Of a DNA stretch of 15,970 nt, positions 8,406-14,330 are shown one piece after another; position 1 is the stretch's first letter, and each line of letters starts with the position of its first letter. The stretch is from PVC group bacterium (GTDB lineage: Bacteria; Verrucomicrobiota; Kiritimatiellia; SS1-B-03-39; UBA6053), in contig PXDP01000129.1 in assembly GCA_003565035.1 (NCBI GenBank), positions 1-15,970 of the forward strand, read 5' to 3'. A model generated the notes under the pieces. It was not told the DNA's origin. It saw only the letters and a list, made by a program, of their open reading frames with translations, and made no database searches. A program made the position numbers and the translations under genes.

Positions 8406-8467
8406 GAGCGAAAGTTGAGCAAAGGGTCAGAGTCCCGCGTTTACGCGGAAGTGCAGAGCGAAGGTTG
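8406..8467 (+). repeat. Third site of the CCGCG-TTTA-CGCGG repeat family
   Basis: The segment contains GAGCGAAAGTTGAGCAAAG, then GGTCA, the core GAGTCCCGCGTTTACGCGG (8430-8448), then GAAGTGCAGAGCGAAGGTTG. It differs at only a few bases from the mutS-proximal copies more than 2 kb away. The 5-bp stem and TTTA loop lie at 8435-8448. It sits between the 5' end of the phosphodiesterase gene and the 3' end of rpe, six bases from the rpe stop. Confidence 0.85.
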
Positions 8468-8473
8468 ACTTAT

Positions 8474-9124
8474 TTACTTCATCCGCTCGCGGTACCAGCG
8501 GATTTCCGCGGCCATGTCGGCGGGTTTGAAGAGGGAGGAGCCGACATCGAAGACACTGGCCCCGTGCTGCCGGCATTGGAGGCAGGTTTCGCGGTTGAGG
8601 CCACCGTCCACGGCAATGGCCAGTTCCGGGAACTGGCTGCGGAGTTCGGCCATGCGCGGCAGGGGATCGGGAATGAAAGATTGTCCGCCAAACCCGGGAT
8701 TGACGGTCATGAAAAGAACTTCGTCGCATGCGTTTACCACCGGCGCAATTGAATCCAGCGGCGTGGCGGGGTTGAGGACGATGCCGGCGCGGACGCCGCG
8801 GGCACGGATTCTCCGCAGTGTTTCTTCTGCGTCGTGATCGGCTTCGATGTGCACCAGCAGCGTGTCCGCGCCTGCATCGCAGAAGGGGTCCACGTACTGA
8901 TCCGGATGCAGCATCATGAGATGCACATTCAGGGGGATGCTGACAGCCTTGCGGGCCATTTCGACCACCGAGGGACTGAAGCTGACGTTGGGAACAAAGT
9001 TCCCGTCCATGATGTCAATGTGCACTTCATCGGCTCCGGCATCCTCCACGCGGCGGCAGGCCTCGTGGAGATGGCCGACATCGGCGGCGAGAATGCTGGG
9101 GTTGATGCGGGCGGTCGGGTTCAT
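8474..9124 (-). CDS. rpe: Ribulose-phosphate 3-epimerase
   Basis: Interconverts ribulose 5-phosphate and xylulose 5-phosphate in the non-oxidative pentose phosphate pathway. The 216-residue TIM-barrel protein carries the expected motifs: INPSILAAD (7-15, Ser10), VHIDIMDGNFVPN (34-46, His36 and Asp38 metal/acid residues), LNVHLM (65-70, His68), FMTVNPGFGGQSFI (138-151), AVDGGLN (171-177, catalytic Asp173) and DVGSSLF (193-199) in the phosphate-binding region. Its ATG overlaps the proS stop (ATGA, 9121-9124), so the two genes are probably co-transcribed and translationally coupled. The length and both termini are normal. Confidence 0.95.
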   Translation of the reverse strand: MNPTARINPSILAADVGHLHEACRRVEDAGADEVHIDIMDGNFVPNVSFSPSVVEMARKAVSIPLNVHLMMLHPDQYVDPFCDAGADTLLVHIEADHDAEETLRRIRARGVRAGIVLNPATPLDSIAPVVNACDEVLFMTVNPGFGGQSFIPDPLPRMAELRSQFPELAIAVDGGLNRETCLQCRQHGASVFDVGSSLFKPADMAAEIRWYRERMK

Positions 9125-10842
9125 TTCTGAGCCTCCCTCAGGCGGGTTACCGCATCCCGGACCGCATCGAAGGCCTCATCCGCCGGTATTTCTTCGAAAC
9201 TTTTTTCGGTGCGGGGTTTGAGTTCGACAATCCCTTTGGCCAGGCCGCGTTCACCGATGGTGAGGCGAAGCGGGAATCCGAGCAGGTCGGCATCTTTGAA
9301 TTTAAAGCCCGGGCGTTCTTCGCGGTCGTCCACCATGACATCGATCCCGGTGTTTTCGAGTTCCGCCGCGAGCGCGGTGGCGCGGGTCATGGATTCTTCG
9401 TGTTTGGGACTCAGCACGGTAATCAGGACGGTGTAAGGCGCGACATTGACCGGCCAGATGATGCCGTTTTCGTCGTGGGACTGTTCAATGACCGCCTGGA
9501 GGGTGCGGCTGACCCCGATGCCGTAGCATCCCATCACCGCGGGAATGGATTTGCCGTTTTCATCAAGCACGTTGGCACCGAGGGCCAGGCTGTATTTGGT
9601 GCCGAGCTTGAAGACATGCCCCACTTCGACACCGCGCTTTTCGGACAGGCGGCCTTTTCGGTTGGGCGCGAGGTCGCCCGCTTTCGGAAAGGCAATATCG
9701 ACCAAAGCTTCCGGCGCCAGATCGCGCGCCAAATCAAAATGCAATCGGTGCGTGTCGGTTTTGTTGGCACCGATGACCCCGCCCTTGAGGCCCTCCAGGG
9801 TTCGGTCAACGAGAAGGGGAATCTCCAGACCGACCGGCCCGGCAAAGCCGACTTCGGCACCGGTGACTTTGCGGACCGTTTCCGGATCGGCGGGGACGAC
9901 ATCTTCCGCGCCGAGCACGTTGCGGAGTTTGATTTCGTTCACCTCGCGGTCTCCCGGCAGCAGCACAGCCACCGGTTTTCCGTCCGCCATATAGATCAGG
10001 GTTTTAACCAGCTGGCGGGGTTCGACCTTGAGGAAGGCGGCGACATCTTCGATTTTACCCACATTGGGGGTGGCGATTTCTTCGAGGGCTTTTTCAGCAT
10101 CGGCAAAAAGGCTGGGCAAATCGCAGAAACCTTCGGCCCGCTCCATGTTGGCGGCGTAAGAGCCGTCGTCGGCTTCGAGAATTGCGTCCTCCCCGGCCTC
10201 GCAGGGGACCATAAATTCGTGGGAGGAGGAGCCGCCCATGTCGCCGGTGTCGGCCTCCACCGGCATGGCGTGCAGACCGCAGCGCCGGAAAATGTTCACG
10301 TAAGCATCGTACATTTTCTGATAGCTGCCGTCGGCGGCTTCGGAGCTGATGTCGAAGCTGTAGGCATCCTTCATGATGAATTCCTTGCAGCGCATGAGCC
10401 CGAAGCGGGGGCGGATCTCATCCCGGAATTTGGTCTGGATCTGATAAAAATTGCAGGGGAGCTGTTTGTAGGAGCTGATTTCGCGGGAGACGAGGTCGGT
10501 GATGATCTCTTCGTGAGTGGGACCGAGCACCATTTCCCGGGCCTGTCGGTCTTTGACGCGGAACATGACGTTTTTGAGCGTTTCGTAGCGCCCGCTGCGG
10601 TCCCAGATCTCGCGGGGGTGCATGGCGGGCATGAGACCCTCCTGGGCACCGGCGCGGTCCATTTCTTCGCGGACGATGGCCTCCACTTTGCGCAGAGCGC
10701 GGAAACCGAGGGGAAGGTAGGTGTAAAGTCCACTGCCCAGACGGCGGATCAGCCCCGCCCGCAGCATGAGCTGGTGGCTGGGGATTTCAGCGTCCTGGGG
10801 AATTTCTTTGAGGGTGGGGATCAGGGTTTTAGACCAAAGCAT
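9121..10842 (-). CDS. proS: Prolyl-tRNA synthetase, bacterial type with editing domain
   Basis: Charges tRNA-Pro with proline. At 573 residues it matches the bacterial ProS form (E. coli 572). It shows the class II core with LRAGLIRRLGSGLYTYLPLG (27-46), VLGPTHEE (105-112), FRDEIRPRFGLMRCKEFIMKDAYSF (139-163) and motif 3 MGCYGIGVSRT (437-447). The insertion of about residues 245-390 is the YbaK-like editing domain that removes mischarged alanine, with VKTLIY (279-284) containing the conserved lysine. The C-terminal anticodon-binding domain (about 470-573) includes DDREERPGFKFKDADLLG. No strong ribosome-binding site precedes the ATG. The gene leads a proS-rpe pair and is divergent from the gene at 11064. 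Confidence 0.96.
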   Translation of the reverse strand: MLWSKTLIPTLKEIPQDAEIPSHQLMLRAGLIRRLGSGLYTYLPLGFRALRKVEAIVREEMDRAGAQEGLMPAMHPREIWDRSGRYETLKNVMFRVKDRQAREMVLGPTHEEIITDLVSREISSYKQLPCNFYQIQTKFRDEIRPRFGLMRCKEFIMKDAYSFDISSEAADGSYQKMYDAYVNIFRRCGLHAMPVEADTGDMGGSSSHEFMVPCEAGEDAILEADDGSYAANMERAEGFCDLPSLFADAEKALEEIATPNVGKIEDVAAFLKVEPRQLVKTLIYMADGKPVAVLLPGDREVNEIKLRNVLGAEDVVPADPETVRKVTGAEVGFAGPVGLEIPLLVDRTLEGLKGGVIGANKTDTHRLHFDLARDLAPEALVDIAFPKAGDLAPNRKGRLSEKRGVEVGHVFKLGTKYSLALGANVLDENGKSIPAVMGCYGIGVSRTLQAVIEQSHDENGIIWPVNVAPYTVLITVLSPKHEESMTRATALAAELENTGIDVMVDDREERPGFKFKDADLLGFPLRLTIGERGLAKGIVELKPRTEKSFEEIPADEAFDAVRDAVTRLREAQK

Positions 10843-10987
10843 AGAGGGTAACGGGGGTTAGGAGTTGAAAGCAGATACATTGTCGAATGAATCGCTTCCG
10901 TGCAATGATTTTTCCGCGGAACCTTTCGGCGGAATCTTCCGGGTATGCATTTTTACGCAGCCAGAGAATCTCTTCCCGGGTGAACAT
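10829..10987 (-). CDS. Possible small protein upstream of proS (52 aa), uncertain
   Basis: An open frame of 52 residues begins at an ATG at 10987 (MFTREEILWLRKNAYPEDSA...) and overlaps the first 14 bases of proS. The first 34 residues are charged and plausibly helical (REEILWLRKN, ERFRGKIIARKRF), and the tail is hydrophobic (CICFQLLTPVTLYALV). A GAGG lies about 14 bases upstream, farther than usual. I recognise no family. It could equally be chance in a 220-base divergent promoter region, or a leader peptide. Confidence 0.2.
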   Translation of the reverse strand: MFTREEILWLRKNAYPEDSAERFRGKIIARKRFIRQCICFQLLTPVTLYALV

Positions 10988-11029
10988 TATGGGGGTACGG
11001 ACCTCAGACGATGAAAAATCGGACTTGGT

Positions 11030-11057
11030 TTGACATCCATTTTCAAAAGGCTAAATT
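11030..11057 (+). promoter_or_regulatory. Candidate sigma70-type promoter for the DUF2007-like gene
   Basis: A perfect -35 hexamer TTGACA (11030-11035) is followed, after 16 bases, by TAAATT (11052-11057), which matches four of six -10 positions. The -10 ends only six bases before the ATG at 11064, so a start about seven bases downstream would fall on or next to the start codon. Confidence 0.5.
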
Positions 11058-11063
11058 GCGATC

Positions 11064-11489
11064 ATGTCAATTATTGAACCGGATCAGGGGATTTCGCGAA
11101 AAAACGTGGTGGTGGGCAATGCGCCGCAGCCCATGGAGGCCAGTTTGCTGCAGATGGAACTGGAGGCGCATGGAATTGAATCGATTCAGGACGGGGAGTT
11201 TACGGTGGCGGTTGATCCGCTGCTTTCCAATGCCATCGGCGGGGTGCGGGTGCTGGTGGCTGCGGCGGATGAGGCGGCCGCCAGAGAGGTGCTGGCGGAA
11301 TTTTACCGGAAACGGCGGGAAGATGAGGCGGCTCTGGAATTCACCTGCCCCGCCTGCGGCGAGGAGGAGGCTCTGCCGGTGGAGCGTTCGCCGGTTTTCT
11401 GGATGATGATGGTCCTGTCGCTGGGGGTTCTGGCTCTGATCCCCTGGGACCGGTACAAATGTCCAAAGTGCGGGCACCGCTGGCGGTGA
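11064..11489 (+). CDS. DUF2007-like protein with zinc ribbon and one membrane segment
   Basis: A 141-residue protein of unknown function. Residues 14-80 (NVVVGNAPQPMEASLLQMELEAHGIESIQ...VRVLVAAADEAAAREVLAEF) resemble the DUF2007 'putative signal transducing' fold: an initial strand, a helix starting with an Ala/Glu-rich stretch, LEAxGI, then a strand and the AREVL helix. This is followed by a split zinc-ribbon pattern: Cys95-x2-Cys98 before, and Cys133-x2-Cys136-x-His138 after, a hydrophobic stretch of about 18 residues (110-127) that could cross the membrane. The role is not known for the family. The nearest gene, proS, is divergent, and no downstream partner follows for 1.2 kb. There is no recognisable ribosome-binding site before the ATG. 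A later Met (residue 24) would remove the first strand of the domain, so 11064 is preferred. Confidence 0.75.
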   Translation: MSIIEPDQGISRKNVVVGNAPQPMEASLLQMELEAHGIESIQDGEFTVAVDPLLSNAIGGVRVLVAAADEAAAREVLAEFYRKRREDEAALEFTCPACGEEEALPVERSPVFWMMMVLSLGVLALIPWDRYKCPKCGHRWR

Positions 11490-11610
11490 GGGCCTTGATC
11501 CAGACCTCAGTTTGAAGGGCCATTGTCTCGAAACAGACCGCAGATTCAAATGCGTATTGTGAGGAAGATCCAACCGGTCTTTCGTTTAGAGGAATGCACT
11601 TCATATCCAC

Positions 11611-11663
11611 GCCACCGCCCCGCTTGTCCTGCCCTTTACACACAAATCTTACTGGACAATAGC
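11611..11663 (-). repeat. Left arm of an imperfect 50-base inverted repeat
   Basis: The reverse complement of this segment matches 12103-12155 at roughly 45 of 50 positions, including a 21-base identical stretch containing ATTTGTGTGTAAAGGGCAG. The arms are separated by about 440 bases. Which side is the body of a former element is unclear. Both arms are followed, on their own strand, by a GGGNNGGNGG stretch and then diverge. Confidence 0.8.
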
Positions 11664-11832
11664 TTGCTTTCCTTTGCGTCATCGTCTCTACCGCTCAAGG
11701 GTAACTTTTCTCAGCGGGAACTGCGGTTTGATTGACACGGAGGTGAAAAATACTGTGCAGAACGGGCAGTACAATGCTGCCAGAGGTGGCGGAGAGAAAT
11801 TGAATGTCGTACAGTGAACATTGAAAGGATTA

Positions 11833-12025
11833 TTATCCCAACGGGATAAGATTCGTCAGCCAAGGGCACCGCCCCTGGGCAAGTTCACCCTAAGGGGTCC
11901 CATCCTGAAGGGATGGATTTCTTTACGCGCGAAGAGGAATGGCATCCCTGCAGGATGCGCGGTATTCTGCTTGGGATCTCAAGGGGCGTTGCCCCTTGCT
12001 GACGAATGTGATGCCTTTAGCATCA
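11833..12025. repeat. Cluster of six mini-hairpins inside a larger inverted repeat
   Basis: Small stem-loops follow one another: TTATCCC-AAC-GGGATAA (11833-11849), GGGC-ACC-GCCC (11864-11874), CCATCC-TGAAG-GGATGG (11900-11916), GCATCC-CTGCA-GGATGC (11942-11958), CAAGGGGC-GTT-GCCCCTTG (11980-11998) and TGATGC-CTTTA-GCATCA (12009-12025). Five stems have 6-8 perfect pairs and one has 4, all with loops of 3-5 bases. In addition the outer sequences 11851-11876 and 11981-12007 are imperfect reverse complements of each other (both include ATTCGTCAGC), so two alternative foldings compete. Confidence 0.8.
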
Positions 12026-12102
12026 AGAGTGTTATGGAGCGTGAGGCTGGCGGTTAAATGACCTTTGCGCTACCGCCACAAGAACTAAATTCTAATGTAC
12101 GA

Positions 12103-12155
12103 GTATTGCCCAGTAGGATTTGTGTGTAAAGGGCAGGGCAAGCGGGATGGCGGGC
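12103..12155 (+). repeat. Right arm of an imperfect 50-base inverted repeat
   Basis: This is the partner of 11611-11663. It starts GTATTGCCCAGTAGGATTTG and continues TGTGTAAAGGGCAGGGCAAG. Differences from the left arm are mostly single transitions, as expected for an ageing duplicate or for selection on the paired structure. Confidence 0.8.
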
Positions 12156-12270
12156 TCGTCACTGTTAAGGTGTTAAGATCTTGTTTCTTGACACATTTGA
12201 ATTTGCGATAGATTTCGGGTGAAATACCGAGCAAATTGAGTTCTGGGCCCAGCAGTCGAATTGACCCACG

Positions 12271-12320
12271 TTTCCGATCATCGGAAAAGGCTTCTGGTCA
12301 TTTTCCGATGGTCGGAAAAT
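12271..12320. promoter_or_regulatory. Pair of TTTCCGAT palindromes, candidate operator or lineage repeat
   Basis: TTTCCGAT-C-ATCGGAAA (12271-12287) and TTTTCCGA-TGG-TCGGAAAA (12301-12319, with A/T extending the symmetry by one base each side) share the half-site TTTCCGA. Their centres are 31 bases apart, about three helical turns. They lie about 375-420 bases before the CoA-transferase start. They could bind a dimeric regulator cooperatively, or be a dispersed repeat. Confidence 0.45.
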
Positions 12321-12420
12321 TTTGACTGAAGGAAACGAAGAGAGGTAAGGCCGAAACGACTTGTGCTGAATCGAGTATGATTGCGATCAGGTGCCTCACA
12401 GCCTCTCCTGCCCCATGGCG

Positions 12421-12517
12421 GTACCTGAAGGTACACGCACTCCGAAGGCGCCATGCCATGGCATGGTAAACTTCGCTCGTCCTGTCCGCTGCAAAAGGTC
12501 CGCCGCAGGATGCGGCG
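12421..12517. repeat. Second mini-hairpin cluster
   Basis: Three small palindromes occur in about 100 bases: GTACC-TGAA-GGTAC (12421-12434), CCATGCCATGGCATGG (12451-12466, a perfect 16-base palindrome) and CGCCGCA-GGA-TGCGGCG (12501-12517). Stem sizes and short loops resemble the cluster at 11833-12025, although the sequences of the stems differ. Confidence 0.65.
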
Positions 12518-12558
12518 CCTCCGGATGTTTTCTGGCTTTTCTTTGCACTTTCGAGGCG

Positions 12559-12601
12559 GATTCTTTGAAAAGAATCAAATCGTACAATTAAAGTACGATT
12601 T
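12559..12601. promoter_or_regulatory. Back-to-back palindromes just upstream of the CoA-transferase gene
   Basis: GATTCTTT-GA-AAAGAATC (12559-12576) abuts AAATCGTAC-AATTAAA-GTACGATTT (12577-12601); both are perfect. The second has 9-base half-sites separated by 7, a normal operator geometry. A TTGACT (12600-12605) overlaps its right edge and could be a -35 element, but no good -10 follows. The CoA-transferase ATG is 92 bases after the second palindrome, so a regulatory role is plausible but unproven. Confidence 0.4.
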
Positions 12602-12693
12602 GACTTGTAGGGGTGCCGGGGTATTCGCTAAAGAAGTTACCGTTAAATTTTTAACCGCCCTGATGTCGGGGCTGAACGACGGAAACAGAAACT

Positions 12694-14190
12694 ATGAGCC
12701 CATCGCAAATTGTGTCCCAGAAGCGTATCACTGCCGAAGAGGCAGCCGCCATGATTCATAACGGAGAGGTGATCAGCACCAGCGGTTTCACTCCCGCCGG
12801 CTATCCCAAGGCGATTCCGCTGGCCCTGGCGAGGCGCGCGGAAGCGCTTCATGCGGACGGTCAGGATTTCAAGGTGTCGCTGTACACAGGGGCGAGTGTG
12901 GGGGATGAACTGGACGGCGAGCTGGCCCGGGCCAAAGCGCTGAACTTCCGGATGCCGTATCAGTCCAACGCCGATATCCGGGCCGGCATCAATTCCGGCG
13001 AAATTGAGTTTGTGGATTTCCATCTGTCGCATGTGGCGCAGTATATGCGTTACGGGTTCATTCCCAAGTCCACCACCGCGATTGTCGAGGCGGTGGAGGT
13101 GACCAATGACGGCAAAATTTATCTGTCCACCTCCGGGGGCATGAGCGCGACCTTTCTGAAGGCGGCCGACCGGATTTTTGTGGAGCTGAATGAGTCCATG
13201 CCCAAAGGGCTGATGGGCTTTCATGATGTCTATCTGCCGAAATCCCCGCCCAACCGCGCCCCGCTGCCGATTTACCATCCCGGCGACCGCATCGGCACCC
13301 CGTATGTGAAGGTCGATCCGGCAAAAATCGCGGGCATTGTAGTGACGAATATGCCGGACAAAACTCCGGCCTTCCGCGCCCCGGACCGGGACAGCGAGGC
13401 GATTGCCGCGCATACGATCGATTTCCTGCTGCACGAACAGAAAATGGGTCGTCTGCCGGAGCACCTGCCGTATCAGTCCGGCGTGGGCAATGTCGCCAAC
13501 GCGGTGCTTTCGGGCTTTGCGACCCATCCCAAGATTGACCCGATTTCGCTGTACACCGAAGTGATGCAGGACGGGGTGTTTGAGCTGATCGAGGCGGACC
13601 GCCTGGAAATGGCCTCCACCTGTTCGCTGACCCTGTCGCCGGCCGGTCAGGTGAAGTTTCAGAACAACATAGATGAACTGAAACACAAGATTATCATCCG
13701 TCAGCAGGAGATGTCGAACAATCCGGAGGTGATCCGCCGCCTGGGGGTGATTTCGATGAACACGGCACTGGAAATGGACATGTTCGGGCATGTGAACTCC
13801 ACCCATGTAATGGGCAGCAAGATGATGAACGGGATTGGCGGCAGCGGCGATTTCTGCCGGAATGCTTACATTTCGATCTTTATGAGTCCGTCGATCGCCA
13901 AAAACGGCGATATTTCGGCGGTGGTGCCGATGGTGAGTCACTGCGACCACAATGAGCATTCAGTTCAGGTGCTGGTGACCGAGCAGGGCCTGGCGGACCT
14001 TCGGGGGCTTTCCCCGGTGCGGCGGGCACGGCTGATCATCGAAAAATGCGCCCATCCCGATTACAAAGAGATTCTGACCGACTACCTGGAGCAGGGTCTG
14101 AAGAACGCACCCTCAAAACATACTCCGCATGTGCTTGCAAATGCGTTCTCCTTCCATCAGCGTTTCCTGGAGAGCGGAAGCATGAAGTGA
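12694..14190 (+). CDS. Acetyl-CoA hydrolase/transferase family: succinyl-CoA:acetate (or propionate) CoA-transferase
   Basis: Moves coenzyme A between succinate and a short-chain acid through a glutamyl-CoA intermediate. The 498-residue protein resembles Acetobacter AarC from end to end: GEVISTSGFTPAGYPKAIP (about 24-42), LYTGASVGDELDGELA, LPYQSGVGNVANAVLSG, the segment with the catalytic glutamate LYTEVMQDG (Glu289), IIRQQEMSNNPEVIRRLG, HVNSTHVMGSKMMNGIGGSGDF (GIGGSGDF 380-387) and VTEQGLADLRGLSP, ending HQRFLESGSMK. A weak GGAA lies about 10 bases before the ATG. Family members act on acetate, propionate or succinate, and sequence alone does not settle which. The following methylmalonyl-CoA mutase subunit favours a role in propionate formation or use. 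Two palindromes lie immediately upstream. Confidence 0.93.
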   Translation: MSPSQIVSQKRITAEEAAAMIHNGEVISTSGFTPAGYPKAIPLALARRAEALHADGQDFKVSLYTGASVGDELDGELARAKALNFRMPYQSNADIRAGINSGEIEFVDFHLSHVAQYMRYGFIPKSTTAIVEAVEVTNDGKIYLSTSGGMSATFLKAADRIFVELNESMPKGLMGFHDVYLPKSPPNRAPLPIYHPGDRIGTPYVKVDPAKIAGIVVTNMPDKTPAFRAPDRDSEAIAAHTIDFLLHEQKMGRLPEHLPYQSGVGNVANAVLSGFATHPKIDPISLYTEVMQDGVFELIEADRLEMASTCSLTLSPAGQVKFQNNIDELKHKIIIRQQEMSNNPEVIRRLGVISMNTALEMDMFGHVNSTHVMGSKMMNGIGGSGDFCRNAYISIFMSPSIAKNGDISAVVPMVSHCDHNEHSVQVLVTEQGLADLRGLSPVRRARLIIEKCAHPDYKEILTDYLEQGLKNAPSKHTPHVLANAFSFHQRFLESGSMK

Positions 14191-14290
14191 GAGGGTTGAG
14201 GGTAGAGGGTAGAGGGTAGAGGTCAGAGGGTAGAAGAAAAAGGAAGAAGTCAGAAGAGTGAGAAGAACTTGGAAGTCAGAAGAACGAAAA
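14191..14290 (+). repeat. Purine-rich spacer with GGGTAGA repeats and G-quadruplex motif
   Basis: The 100 bases after the CoA-transferase stop are almost all purine on the coding strand. The first part is a GAGGGTA-type heptamer repeat giving four GGG runs separated by four-base loops (TTGA, TAGA, TAGA; 14193-14216), which meets the usual G-quadruplex pattern. The second part repeats GAAGTCAGAAGA at 14246 and 14272 (26-base spacing). It ends about 40 bases before the next start codon. Confidence 0.7.
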
Positions 14291-14330
14291 TCAGGATGAA
14301 ACGAATTTTTAAGAACGCCGGAGAACGAGT

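Larger units (their letters stand above)
11490..12693. other. 1.2-kb intergenic region without a gene, dense in inverted repeats
   Basis: I see no convincing coding region: the open frames present run through hairpins and have no recognisable domains. The stretch looks more AT-rich than the flanking genes. It holds a 50-base inverted-repeat pair (11611-11663 and 12103-12155), a mini-hairpin cluster between those arms (11833-12025), a TTTCCGAT palindrome pair (12271-12320), a second mini-hairpin cluster (12421-12517) and two back-to-back palindromes (12559-12601). A TTGACA at 12188-12193 with TAGATT 15 bases later is a weak possible promoter. No transposase is visible. Confidence 0.7.

Noticed and set aside
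9400..10851. 483-codon plus-strand open frame opposite proS
   Set aside because: Antisense shadow of a clearly recognised synthetase, with no recognisable motif of its own.
11341..11682. 113-codon minus-strand open frame overlapping the end of the DUF2007-like gene
   Set aside because: The second half is an antisense shadow of that gene and the first half is the left repeat arm. No domain is visible.
11821..12057. 78-codon open frame over the hairpin cluster
   Set aside because: It reads straight through six hairpins and one large inverted repeat, so its peptide is better explained by the DNA structure than by coding selection.
11833..12517. Integron attC array
   Set aside because: No core-site GTTRRRY/RYYYAAC pairs, no integrase and no cassette genes between the hairpins.
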